Made by a program: the position numbers and the translations under genes. Under the pieces are notes generated by a model. That model had not been told where the DNA came from. It made no database searches and saw only the letters and a program-made list of their open reading frames with translations. From NCBI RefSeq assembly GCF_000833575.1, contig NZ_CP010827.1:2765149-2829148 (forward strand): DNA of 64,000 nt. The letters run 5' to 3'. The stretch comes from Corynebacterium singulare (GTDB taxonomy: Bacteria; Actinomycetota; Actinomycetes; Mycobacteriales; Mycobacteriaceae). Shown here piece after piece: positions 52,063 through 60,194 of this stretch (its first letter is position 1; each line of letters begins with the position of its first letter).

Positions 52063-52381
52063 TTACGCTGCGGTACGGGAGTAATTTTGTCCGACTGATC
52101 GGACTGTCCACCGACGTGGGGCGGGTAGTTCGAGGTCCCAGCAGATGATCGCCTCGATTTCACCGCGTTCAAAGGATGTCACCATGGCGTCGTAGTCGGG
52201 GCGAGCCACATTCTTCTTTGACGCGGAAATGGACTGATCGACGTCGTTAAGTCCTATGTCCAACGTGCAAGTCACGCTGCTTTGCAATGGCTTCACAGTC
52301 CTGACGCTGCCGGTCAATGGTGCGGCCATCCACGTCAGCGTCTCGTGAGATACAAAGGTAAATGGGAGCGCGTGTTGTCAA
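52063..52381 (-). pseudogene. truncated, frameshifted serine recombinase
   Basis: From TTG 52381 the minus strand encodes TTRAPIYLCISRDADVDGRT then IDRQRQDCEAIAKQRDLH, the N-terminus of a large serine recombinase with the catalytic Ser in CISRD. After a stop the next frame continues SISASKKNVARPDYDAMV and EAIICWDLE, also typical. The frames are offset by one base, and the C-terminal two thirds are missing. It is a dead relic of the element that may have brought in erm(X). The 51863-52062 stretch shows nothing further. Confidence 0.75.
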
Positions 52382-52410
52382 ACGCTATTAATAGGGCCCT
52401 TAGCTACACA

Positions 52411-52436
52411 TTGTAGCTTAAACTTGTAGCTTAAAC
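52411..52436. repeat. tandem 13-bp duplication
   Basis: TTGTAGCTTAAAC occurs twice head to tail (52411-52423 and 52424-52436), preceded by TAGCTACA, its partial inverted copy. It lies near the end of the recombinase relic; it could be an operator or a junction. Confidence 0.5.
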
Positions 52437-52586
52437 TCCACGGTATGTAGTTGCAAAGTTACTTTCTCGAGAACCTCGCCGCCCACGTCGCTCCCGCGTT
52501 GGGTGGCAGCCGAACCACAAAGGAGCAGTCATCTGCTATCCCATCGACTAATTCTTGCAGGTCGCAGGACCTTCGCATAACTGTCA

Positions 52587-52634
52587 GTTCAGCGCATTTT
52601 GAATCGTTCAGCACACGATGTATTGTTCAGCACA
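52587..52634 (+). promoter_or_regulatory. three direct repeats GTTCAGC(G/A)CA spaced 19 bp, candidate CmtR operator
   Basis: GTTCAGCGCA (52587-52596), GTTCAGCACA (52606-52615) and GTTCAGCACA (52625-52634) recur at exactly 19-bp steps; the last runs into the cmtR start codon. Their position fits binding by the adjacent metal-sensing repressor. Confidence 0.65.
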
Positions 52635-52993
52635 TGCTGACCATTGCTTCACGCCTCGACGTCATGAACCGGCTCGGCCGGGCCATGGCGGATCCGACGC
52701 GCTCCAGAATCCTGATGACACTACTCGACGGCCCGAGCTACCCGGCCGTGCTTTCGCGCGACCTGGACCTGACCCGCTCGAACGTCTCGAACCACCTGAC
52801 CTGCCTGCGCGACTGCGGCATCGTCGTCGCCGAGCCGGAGGGCCGCAAGACACGCTACGAAATCGCCGATCCGCACCTCGCGGCAGCGCTCAACGCGCTG
52901 GTGAACGCGACGTTGGCTGTCGACGAAAACGCCCCGTGCATCGACCCTGAATGCTCGGTACCCGGCTGCGGCGAGAAGGGAGCGGACGCATGA
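52634..52993 (+). CDS. cmtR: CmtR-like ArsR-family metal-sensing repressor
   Basis: A 119-residue winged-helix repressor. The DNA-recognition helix is LDLTRSNVSNHLTCL. Cys57 and Cys61 (TCLRDC) and Cys102 (APCID) fall at the positions of the three Cd(II)/Pb(II) ligands of Mycobacterium tuberculosis CmtR. Two further Cys (107, 112) are at the C-terminus. Metal binding should release DNA and induce the downstream ATPase. The ATG at 52634 is chosen by this numbering; the frame upstream is not family-like. Its stop overlaps the ATPase start by 4 bases. Confidence 0.9.
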   Translation: MLTIASRLDVMNRLGRAMADPTRSRILMTLLDGPSYPAVLSRDLDLTRSNVSNHLTCLRDCGIVVAEPEGRKTRYEIADPHLAAALNALVNATLAVDENAPCIDPECSVPGCGEKGADA

Positions 52994-54882
52994 GCTCGGC
53001 GTGTGGATGCGCACACGAACCCGCCACAGAGGTCGAAGAACTCGATCGGCCATGGTGGAAGGACCCCGAGTTGCTACTGCCGATCTTCTCCGGCGTAGCC
53101 CTCGGCATAGGCCTGGCGCTGGACTGGTCCGGGGTAGAGACACCCGCGACAGTACTGTTCTGGGTCGGCCTGCTGCTAGGGGCGTATACGTTCGCGCCCG
53201 GCGCGATCCGAAACCTTGTCACGAAGCGCAAGCTCGGCATTGGTTTGCTGATGACGATCAGCGCGGTCGGCGCGGTAATCCTCGGTTACGTCGGAGAGGC
53301 CGCGGCGCTAGCGTTCCTGTACTCGATCGCCGAGGCGCTGGAAGACAAGGCAATGGACCGGGCACAGGGCGGACTGCGGGCACTGTTGAAGTTGGTACCG
53401 CAGACCGCGACGGTGCTGCGCGACGGCACGTCGGTCAAGGTCGCAGCGAAGGACCTCGTGGCTGGCGAACTGATGCTCGTGCGCCCCGGAGAGCGGATCG
53501 CCACGGACGGCATCATTCGGTCTGGACGCTCCAGCCTTGACACCTCAGCGATCACCGGAGAATCCATTCCGGAGGAGGTTGCACCCGGCGACGAGGTGCC
53601 CGCGGGTGCGATCAACTCCGCCGGTGTGCTGGAAGTAGAGACGACCGCAGCTGGAACGGACAACTCGCTGACCACACTCGTCGACCTCGTCGAGCAGGCG
53701 CAGGCGGAGAAGGGTGACCGCGCCCGGATCGCCGACCGAATTGCCCAACCCCTAGTGCCCGGGGTGATGATCCTGGCGGTGCTGGTCGGCGTGATCGGCT
53801 CGCTGCTGGGTGACCCAGAGACTTGGATCACCCGTGCGCTGGTGGTCCTGGTCGCAGCGTCGCCGTGCGCGCTGGCAATCTCCGTGCCGCTGACGGTCGT
53901 GGCCGCGATCGGCGCGGCCAGCCAGTTCGGCGTGGTCATCAAGTCCGGCGCGGCGTTCGAGCGGCTCGGCGGCATCCGTCACCTAGCGGTGGACAAGACC
54001 GGAACCCTTACCCGCAACCAGCCCGAGGTTAACGGAGTGGTCCCGGCAGAGGGATTCGATCGGGCTCAGGTGCTTGCTTTCGCTGCGGCAGTTGAGCAGC
54101 AATCGACGCACCCCCTCGCCGCGGCGATCGCGGCGGCGGAGCCCGAAGCGCCCGCTGCCCTGGACATCAGCGAGGAAGCCGGTCATGGCATCGGCGGCAC
54201 CGTCGAAGGCCAACGCCTGCTGGTGGGCAGCCCCCGGTGGATCGACGCCGGGCCACTGAAGGCAGACGTTGAGCGCATGGAATCCGAAGGCCAGACCTGC
54301 GTCCTGGTCACCGTCGATGACACCCTCGCCGGAGCGATCGGCGTCCGCGACGAGCTGCGGCCCGAGGTGCCCGACGCCGTGCAGACCCTGCGCGCCAACG
54401 ATGTGGAAGTGAGCATGCTCACCGGCGACAACACTCGTACCGCCCGGGCGCTGGCTGAAATCGCCGGAATCGACGACGTGCGCGCCGAGCTGCGACCGGA
54501 GGACAAGGCAAGCATCGTCGCCGAACTCTCCTCCAAGACGCCGACGGCGATGATCGGCGACGGCATCAACGACGCGCCGGCACTGGCGGGCGCAACGGTG
54601 GGAATTGCGATGGGAGCGACCGGCTCTGACGCCGCGATCGAGTCCGCTGACGTCGCCTTCACCGGCCACGACCTCCGGCTGATCCCCCAGGCGCTGCAGC
54701 ACGCCCGCCGAGGCAGCAGAATCATCAACCAAAACATCGTGCTGTCTCTGGCCATCATCATCGTGTTGATGCCACTAGCGATCAGCGGTGTACTGGGCCT
54801 GGCCGCCGTCGTCTTGGTACACGAAGTCGCCGAAGTCATCGTGATCTTGAACGGCCTGCGGGCTGCACGAGCGAAACGCTGA
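52990..54882 (+). CDS. heavy-metal-exporting P1B-type ATPase with SPC motif
   Basis: A 630-residue P-type ATPase. Features in order: N-terminal SSACGCAHEP that may collect metal, six to seven transmembrane helices, the actuator TGES motif (DTSAITGESIP), the membrane metal site SPC in VAASPCALAIS (near residue 290), the phosphorylated Asp in DKTGTLT (near 335), and the hinge MIGDGINDAPALA. An SPC in place of CPC is typical of the P1B-4 (Co-type) subgroup, but the terminal HEVAEVIVILN departs from the usual HEGxT. With the CmtR regulator, export of Cd, Pb, Zn or Co is likely. Confidence 0.9.
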   Translation: MSSACGCAHEPATEVEELDRPWWKDPELLLPIFSGVALGIGLALDWSGVETPATVLFWVGLLLGAYTFAPGAIRNLVTKRKLGIGLLMTISAVGAVILGYVGEAAALAFLYSIAEALEDKAMDRAQGGLRALLKLVPQTATVLRDGTSVKVAAKDLVAGELMLVRPGERIATDGIIRSGRSSLDTSAITGESIPEEVAPGDEVPAGAINSAGVLEVETTAAGTDNSLTTLVDLVEQAQAEKGDRARIADRIAQPLVPGVMILAVLVGVIGSLLGDPETWITRALVVLVAASPCALAISVPLTVVAAIGAASQFGVVIKSGAAFERLGGIRHLAVDKTGTLTRNQPEVNGVVPAEGFDRAQVLAFAAAVEQQSTHPLAAAIAAAEPEAPAALDISEEAGHGIGGTVEGQRLLVGSPRWIDAGPLKADVERMESEGQTCVLVTVDDTLAGAIGVRDELRPEVPDAVQTLRANDVEVSMLTGDNTRTARALAEIAGIDDVRAELRPEDKASIVAELSSKTPTAMIGDGINDAPALAGATVGIAMGATGSDAAIESADVAFTGHDLRLIPQALQHARRGSRIINQNIVLSLAIIIVLMPLAISGVLGLAAVVLVHEVAEVIVILNGLRAARAKR

Positions 54883-55349
54883 GGCTGTAACCGGCAAGTC
54901 TTATAAGAGTTAAACCACGCGCCGAGCGCACACACACGTTGGACCAGGCGAGTCATTCGAGTTCACCACCTGGTCCTTCTCGATGCGTGCAGGCACGGGA
55001 ACTGTGGGTGAACCTAAGATTTCAACGGCCCGATACCGCTTGCAGATTCTACACACGAGGTAGCGGAATGGGCCGGGGCCGAACGAAAACCGGAGTTAGA
55101 GACAGCGCTCTTCAACCTATCCCAATAGCGCGAAACGTCATTAACGCTCCGCGTTACACGTTAAATTTGAACTCCACGCAGTAAGCATCCTGCTTACTGC
55201 GTTGCGAAGCGGAAGCTTCGCGTAGCGGACAGAAGAATCTTCCCGTAGACTCGCAGACACATTAACGGGGGGACAATCACACACCAGCAGGCTGCGGCCG
55301 GGGCATGTGGTGACCCGTTTGTCATCTGTAGTTTCCGGGGGGATTCTTC
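54883..55349. other. intergenic stretch with two hairpins, no gene seen
   Basis: This 467-base stretch between the ATPase and sigM has no convincing gene. It contains two adjacent perfect hairpins, CGCAGTAAGCA/TGCTTACTGCG (55177-55187/55191-55201) and GCGAAGC/GCTTCGC (55204-55210/55215-55221), without T tracts. It is probably the right boundary of the acquired segment and holds the sigM promoter. Confidence 0.5.
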
Positions 55350-55892
55350 TTGTCTGCTCAGCCGACCGATCGTGAACTCGTCGACGCCTTCATTGGCGGA
55401 GATACCAAGGCCTTTTCGGCCATCGTCGAAAAGCACCGCGCGCGCCTGACCGCCATGGCGCGGCGCTACACACGCAACGACCACGATGCGCAGGACATCG
55501 TGCAGGAGGCCCTGCTCAAGGCCAGCTGCAACATGCAGTCCTACCGGCACGATGCCGCGCTGAGCACGTGGCTGCACCGGCTGGTGATGAACTCCGGCTA
55601 CGACTTCCTCAACCACCGCTCCAACCGGGAGAACGCTTCCTTGGACTCCGACATCATTGAGGATGACCGCAACTACGCGCTCGCGCACAACCCCAGCGAA
55701 CACCTAGCGGAGCACATCACGGTGGCCCAGGCCATGCAGACCCTCCGCGAGGATCAGCGCCAGGCGCTGTACCTGACGGACGTCGCCGGTTATCCCATCG
55801 CCACGGTGGCCAAGGTTCAGGGCGTGGCTCCCGGCACGGTGAAGTCACGGCGTGCCCGGGCGCGTCAGGCGTTGCGTGCGGCGATAGACTAG
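55350..55892 (+). CDS. sigM: ECF sigma factor SigM
   Basis: A 180-residue extracytoplasmic-function sigma factor. Region 2 is at about 20-85 (RYTRNDHDAQDIVQEALLKA) and region 4 at about 125-175 (LREDQRQALYLTDVAGYPIA, then VAPGTVKSRRARARQALRA). In corynebacteria SigM controls disulfide-stress genes, including trxB and trxA, which follow it here. The start is a TTG at 55350 with GGGGGGA upstream. No anti-sigma gene follows. The region upstream has been replaced by foreign DNA. Confidence 0.92.
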   Translation: MSAQPTDRELVDAFIGGDTKAFSAIVEKHRARLTAMARRYTRNDHDAQDIVQEALLKASCNMQSYRHDAALSTWLHRLVMNSGYDFLNHRSNRENASLDSDIIEDDRNYALAHNPSEHLAEHITVAQAMQTLREDQRQALYLTDVAGYPIATVAKVQGVAPGTVKSRRARARQALRAAID

Positions 55893-56005
55893 GCCCGAGT
55901 AGAATCTCAGTGTCTAACAGTCCACCGGACCTCCGGTCCTCCGCGCACGAGGCGCGGACATGAACCAGATTCTGTACAGGAATTGTCGTCTTAAGGGAGT
56001 TTTTA

Positions 56006-56932
56006 GTGACTATCCACGATGTCGCCATCGTCGGCTCCGGCCCCGCCGGCTACACCGCAGCCCTCTACGCAGCGCGCGCGGAACTCAACCCGATCGTCTT
56101 CGAAGGCTTCGAATACGGCGGAGAGCTCATGAACACCACCGAGGTGGAGAACTACCCGGGCTTCCAGAAGGGCATCATGGGCCCGGAGCTCATGGAGGAG
56201 ATGCGCGCCCAGGCCATCCGCTTCGGCGCGGACCTGCGCATGGAGGTTGTGGATTCCATCGAGCTCGAGGGCGAGATCAAGAAGCTGCACGTGGGCGACG
56301 AGGTATTTGAGGCCCACACGGTCATCCTCGCCACCGGTGCTGCACCGCGCTACCTTGGCATTCCGGGCGAATCCGAGCTGGCCGGCCGCGGCGTGTCCGC
56401 ATGTGCCACCTGCGATGGCTTCTTCTTCAAGGGCCACAACATTGCCGTCGTCGGCGGCGGCGATTCCGCCATGGAGGAAGCCACCTTCCTCACCAAGTTC
56501 GCCGAGTCCGTGACCATCATCCACCGCTCCGAGAACTTCCGCGCCTCCAAGATCATGCTGGAGCGCGCCAAGGAGAACAAGCAGATCAAGTGGCTGACCA
56601 ACACCACCGTGGAGCGCGTCCTGGAAAAGGACGGCAAGGTCGGCAGCCTCGAGGTCAAGAACGTGCTCACCGGCGAGCTCAGCGAGCTCGACGTCACCGC
56701 CATGTTCGTGGCGATTGGCCACGACCCGCGCTCCGGCTTCCTCGAGGGCCAGGTGGCCACCAACGCCGCCGGCTACGTCGAGGTGGAGCAGCCTTCTACC
56801 AAGACCTCTCTGCCGGGCGTCTTTGCCTGCGGTGACCTGGTGGATGATCACTACCAGCAGGCCATCACCGCTGCCGGCTCCGGCTGCCGGGCGGCAATTG
56901 ATGCGGAACATTTCCTCGCCGAGAACCGTTAA
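56006..56932 (+). CDS. trxB: thioredoxin reductase
   Basis: A 308-residue flavoprotein reducing thioredoxin with NADPH. It has FAD site [16 protein letters not shown], active-site CATC in [12 protein letters not shown] (about residues 133-136), NADPH site [13 protein letters not shown], and C-terminal [20 protein letters not shown]. It uses GTG 56006 with AGGGAG upstream. trxA starts 7 bases after the stop. Confidence 0.97.
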   Translation: MTIHDVAIVGSGPAGYTAALYAARAELNPIVFEGFEYGGELMNTTEVENYPGFQKGIMGPELMEEMRAQAIRFGADLRMEVVDSIELEGEIKKLHVGDEVFEAHTVILATGAAPRYLGIPGESELAGRGVSACATCDGFFFKGHNIAVVGGGDSAMEEATFLTKFAESVTIIHRSENFRASKIMLERAKENKQIKWLTNTTVERVLEKDGKVGSLEVKNVLTGELSELDVTAMFVAIGHDPRSGFLEGQVATNAAGYVEVEQPSTKTSLPGVFACGDLVDDHYQQAITAAGSGCRAAIDAEHFLAENR

Positions 56933-56939
56933 TAGTCAC

Positions 56940-57263
56940 ATGAGCAACATTAAGAACGTTACGACTGATTCCTTCCGCGCGGACGTCGTCGAGGCCGGCA
57001 AGCCGGTTGTTGTCGACTTCTGGGCGGAATGGTGCGGCCCGTGCAAGAAGCTGTCCCCGATCCTCGAAGAGGTCGCTGACGAGCTGGGCGATGATGTCTC
57101 CGTGGTCAAGGTCAACGTGGACGAAGAGCGCACCCTGGGTGCAATGTTCCAGATCATGTCCATCCCGTCTGTGCTGATCTTCAACAACGGCGAGAAGGTT
57201 GATGAGTTTGTTGGCCTGCGTTCTAAGAACGACATCGTGGCACAGATAAGAAAACAGCTCTAA
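56940..57263 (+). CDS. trxA: thioredoxin
   Basis: A 107-residue thioredoxin with the WCGPC active site (FWAEWCGPCKKLSP, Cys at about 33 and 36) and the cis-Pro in SIPSVLIFNNGE. It is co-transcribed with trxB and is the general protein-disulfide reductant. Confidence 0.97.
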   Translation: MSNIKNVTTDSFRADVVEAGKPVVVDFWAEWCGPCKKLSPILEEVADELGDDVSVVKVNVDEERTLGAMFQIMSIPSVLIFNNGEKVDEFVGLRSKNDIVAQIRKQL

Positions 57264-57329
57264 CTGGTATCCTTTAACCCGTTGACGGCGCACCCCTGTG
57301 CGCCAACCTTGATCACGAAAGGGGTAGGT

Positions 57330-58514
57330 GTGAACCGCGTTTTACGTGTTGGTGACCAGAGTGTTCGCGTTGCCGAAGCACGCGCAACCCTAGCCCGCCT
57401 CGGCCTCATGACGGACTACCAGGGGACGTTGTCCGACTGGAAGAAGCAAAAGTACTCCGAGACCGATAAGCACTTTGACGCCGCCCTATCCCAGGTTCTG
57501 AAGGCCTTCCAGCAGTCGCGCGGCATCGTGCCCAGCGGCGAGATTGATGACCTCACCCTCCGCGAGCTGCGCCAGGCCTCCTACACCTTGGGCGCCCGCG
57601 TGCTTGCCTATGAGCCGGGCAACCTGCAGGTGGGCGATGATGTCGCGCAGCTCCAAGAGCAGCTGCAGGAGCTCGGTTTCTACCAAGAGCGCATCGACGG
57701 GCACTTCGGCCCGGACACCTACGCTGCCTTGGCGGAATACCAACTCAACTGTGGCCTGCGCAGCGATGGCGTGTGCGGGCCGAACACCATCAATGCGCTC
57801 AGCCTTCTGGGTCGTCGCATTACTGGCGGCTCGGCCCACAACATCCAAGAGCGCGAGCGCGTGCGCAACGCTGGTCCGAAGTTGGCCGGCAAGCGCGTCG
57901 TCATTGACCCGAGCCTCGGCGGCTTCAACAAGGGCCGCACGGTCAAGGGCCGCTACGGTGACATCACGGAGGAAGAAATCCTCTGGGACTTGGCCGAGCG
58001 CGTAGCTGGCCGCATGATTGCCGCCGGCATGGAGACCATCATCTCCCGCCCGCGCACCGATGACCCGTCCATCCGTGACCGCGCGGGCTTGGCCAACGCA
58101 TTCGGCGCTGACCTGGTGATTTCCTTGGCCTGCGATGAGTATCCCACGGACAAGGCCAACGGCGTGGCCACCTTCTACTTCGGTTCGGAGTCCGGCAACT
58201 CCTCACTCATCGGCGAGACGCTCTCCGGCTTCATCCAGCGTGAGATCGTTGCCCGCACCGAACTGGGTAACTGCCGCAACCACGGCCGCACGTGGGCATT
58301 GCTGCGTCTGACTCAGATGCCGGTTGTACAGGTGGTGCTGGGTTACCTGACCAGCCCGAAGGATATTGCAGTCCTCACCAACCCGGACTGCCGCGATGAC
58401 ATTGCCGAAGCAATCGTTGTCTCCGTTAAGCGCCTGTACCTTCTCGACGATGACACCGCCGTCACCGGCACCTATCGCTTTGACGAGCTCCTGCGCGCGG
58501 AACGATCTTCTTGA
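57330..58514 (+). CDS. cwlM: CwlM-like amidase-fold protein lacking zinc ligands
   Basis: A 394-residue protein with two peptidoglycan-binding domains (about residues 10-80 and 95-165: LQEQLQELGFYQERIDGHFG) and an Amidase_3 fold (about 190-375). True amidases have DPGHGG and SIHAN carrying zinc-binding His; here the equivalents read DPSLGG and SLACDE, so both His are gone while the Glu in TEEEILWDLAERV remains. It is therefore unlikely to hydrolyse peptidoglycan. Mycobacterial CwlM is a cytoplasmic regulator of MurA and lipid II supply, and no signal peptide is seen here either. The start is GTG 57330 after AAAGGGG. Confidence 0.9.
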   Translation: MNRVLRVGDQSVRVAEARATLARLGLMTDYQGTLSDWKKQKYSETDKHFDAALSQVLKAFQQSRGIVPSGEIDDLTLRELRQASYTLGARVLAYEPGNLQVGDDVAQLQEQLQELGFYQERIDGHFGPDTYAALAEYQLNCGLRSDGVCGPNTINALSLLGRRITGGSAHNIQERERVRNAGPKLAGKRVVIDPSLGGFNKGRTVKGRYGDITEEEILWDLAERVAGRMIAAGMETIISRPRTDDPSIRDRAGLANAFGADLVISLACDEYPTDKANGVATFYFGSESGNSSLIGETLSGFIQREIVARTELGNCRNHGRTWALLRLTQMPVVQVVLGYLTSPKDIAVLTNPDCRDDIAEAIVVSVKRLYLLDDDTAVTGTYRFDELLRAERSS

Positions 58515-58575
58515 GAAGTGGGGCAACGGGACGTTGCTCCACAAAACAAGAATTCCTGCACAATATAGGTCTCTA

Positions 58576-58761
58576 CTATTCACGCTTTTCGACATTCCAA
58601 ATATCTAACTCGCCCCACTCAGCGGGGAACCCCATATCTTTCTCAGGACTTATGCCTTCGATGGTTGGAAAGTCCGCCATCAGCAGTGTCAACTTGCGGC
58701 GCCAGCTTTCTCCATCTCCAATGGACAACAAAACATATGCGATCAGAATGCAAGCGATCAT
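58576..58761 (-). CDS. possible small membrane protein or C-terminal remnant
   Basis: A 61-codon frame from ATG 58761 begins MIACILIAYVLLSIGDGESW and ends ELDIWNVEKRE. The C-terminal part looks natural, but the start overlaps, on the opposite strand, the DUF3800-like fragment. Coding status is doubtful. Confidence 0.25.
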   Translation of the reverse strand: MIACILIAYVLLSIGDGESWRRKLTLLMADFPTIEGISPEKDMGFPAEWGELDIWNVEKRE

Positions 58762-59104
58762 CACCCACCGGAGTGAAGTGAGCAAGAAGACGGAGAGGCA
58801 CCGCAGGAAATGCTTGGAGCAGATGTACTTCGAGCTCTCCGAGATGCACGTCCACAACGTCACTTTGGAGAGCCGGCAAGAAGCACAAAACAGGCGAGAC
58901 GTCGCCCATATAGTTGCCCTGCAGGGCCAGGGACAAAGTGCTGGCATCCGACTGCGACACGTACGCGGTGGCGATGATCCCCTGCTCTGGATTCCAGATG
59001 CCGTTCTGGGAGCACTGAACTCCTTCCATCTAGGGGAAGAGCAGTACTGGGAGAAGCTGCACGAGAAAGTGGTCCTCAACCGTCCCACCCCGGATTCCCT
59101 CTAG
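58721..59104 (+). pseudogene. C-terminal fragment of a DUF3800-like protein
   Basis: The frame reads RHRRKCLEQMYFELSEMHVH, then NVTLESRQEAQNRRD and DPLLWIPDAVLGALNSFHLG, which resembles the C-terminal half of an actinobacterial DUF3800-type (RNase H-like) protein. The N-terminal half, with the first acidic residue, is missing upstream. It is followed by a terminator-like hairpin. I read it as a truncated gene left by rearrangement next to the IS fragment. Confidence 0.5.
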
Positions 59105-59112
59105 AGGCAGGC

Positions 59113-59156
59113 GAAGACCCTGGGTCCAGTCGTCCGGCTGGGGTCCCAGGGTCTTC
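59113..59156. terminator. terminator-like hairpin
   Basis: GAAGACCCTGGG (59113-59124) pairs with CCCAGGGTCTTC (59145-59156), with further partial pairing inside. TTCC follows. Confidence 0.6.
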
Positions 59157-59268
59157 TTCCGATCCTGTCGTAACAGGTGGCAATAACACTAGGGTAGCAC
59201 CATTTGGCGCCATTTGGCACCGATAGGCCCCGCCGAGATACAGCAGTGAAGTGCCCCGAGTTTTGTTC

Positions 59269-59586
59269 CTAGGCATTTGCCTTGATTTCTATTATTTCCT
59301 GTGGCGGGTTCTGCTTCCAAAATTCGGTTTCGACCTCGACCGGGGTTCGGTATCCCAAGCTTTGGTGGAGTCTATCTTCGTTCCACCATGACACCCACTC
59401 GAACGTCGCGATTTCTACCTCGACAACATCATCCCACCTGCGAGTATGGATCAGCTCGTTCTTGTAGGAACCATTAACGTTTTCTGCCAGAGCATTGTCA
59501 TAAGAATCCCCGACAGTTCCGGTGGAAGTGGCAATCCCGTGCTGGGCAAGTCGCTCGTTGTAGACCACGCTGACGGACCTGTTCAT
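59269..59586 (-). mobile_element. IS3-family transposase fragment (OrfB C-terminus)
   Basis: The 105-residue frame DSYDNALAENVNGSYKNELI, WNEDRLHQSLGYRTPVEVET is the C-terminal end of an IS3-type OrfB integrase domain, with the last Glu of the DDE triad (ALAEN). The first two thirds of OrfB and all of OrfA are missing, so it cannot move on its own. The sequence TGCCCCGAGTTTTGTTCC just downstream (about 59250-59267) may be the old IS end. Confidence 0.85.
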
Positions 59587-59611
59587 TGAATAGGTCTTTG
59601 AAGCCTAGGCC

Positions 59612-60187
59612 CTACGCCAGGGCGCGGGCGAGGAGATCCTCCACCGCAGCTGCGGTGAGCAAATCGAAGGCAGGGGGCAGCTCGAGGCGCAGGCGTGGCG
59701 TAATGGGGTGATCCTGCACCACCATGAAACCCGCGGATTCCAGCGTTTCCACAGGAAGCAAGCCGATTCGGCCCGGCTTGTCCCGCAGCAGATCCTCAGC
59801 CTTGCCGTGGTCACGATAGCCAAAAGCCTCGACGGCGCTGGCATCGCGCGAGGTGAGGTGCATTATTGTGGCGTCGAGAAGCACTGCTTCCAAGCCCTTG
59901 GCCGCACGCTCCGATTTCACAAAGAGGGACGACACCAGCACCGCATCCTCCGAGACAGGGGAGGTGGGCAACTTTGCGGTACCAGGAGCCAGATCCGGCG
60001 GGCAGAAGAAAACGGTCGCCTCATCACCCACGGTGAAGCCGCAGTCACCGTAGCGCAACAGGGTAGCGCTGAGCCAGGCTTCTTTCTCGAAGGCGGGATC
60101 AGCGACGGTGGTCTTCATCTCCCAGAAGATAGATCGGGCCGCCAAGGGGTTGATGGCAACACCTTCCTTGACGGCCTGAACGAACAT
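59612..60187 (-). CDS. GNAT-like protein downstream of parB
   Basis: A 191-residue protein (MFVQAVKEGVAINPLAARSI...) with TKLPTSPVSEDAVLVSSLFV and the AVEAFGYRD and AGFMVVQDHPITPRLRLEL segments of the acetyltransferase-like genes found next to parB in corynebacteria and mycobacteria. The acetyl-CoA loop is not obvious, so the activity is uncertain. The ATG at 60187 lies 7 bases after the parB stop; upstream frame is parB in another phase. Confidence 0.75.
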   Translation of the reverse strand: MFVQAVKEGVAINPLAARSIFWEMKTTVADPAFEKEAWLSATLLRYGDCGFTVGDEATVFFCPPDLAPGTAKLPTSPVSEDAVLVSSLFVKSERAAKGLEAVLLDATIMHLTSRDASAVEAFGYRDHGKAEDLLRDKPGRIGLLPVETLESAGFMVVQDHPITPRLRLELPPAFDLLTAAAVEDLLARALA

Positions 60188-60194
60188 GGTTGGG

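Noticed and set aside
54939..55184. 81-codon plus-strand frame between the ATPase and sigM
   Set aside because: No ribosome binding site, no plausible domain, and it ends in the hairpin region.
59076..59276. 66-codon minus-strand frame across the hairpin at 59113-59156
   Set aside because: It is made by the terminator hairpin and low-complexity sequence and has no start signal.
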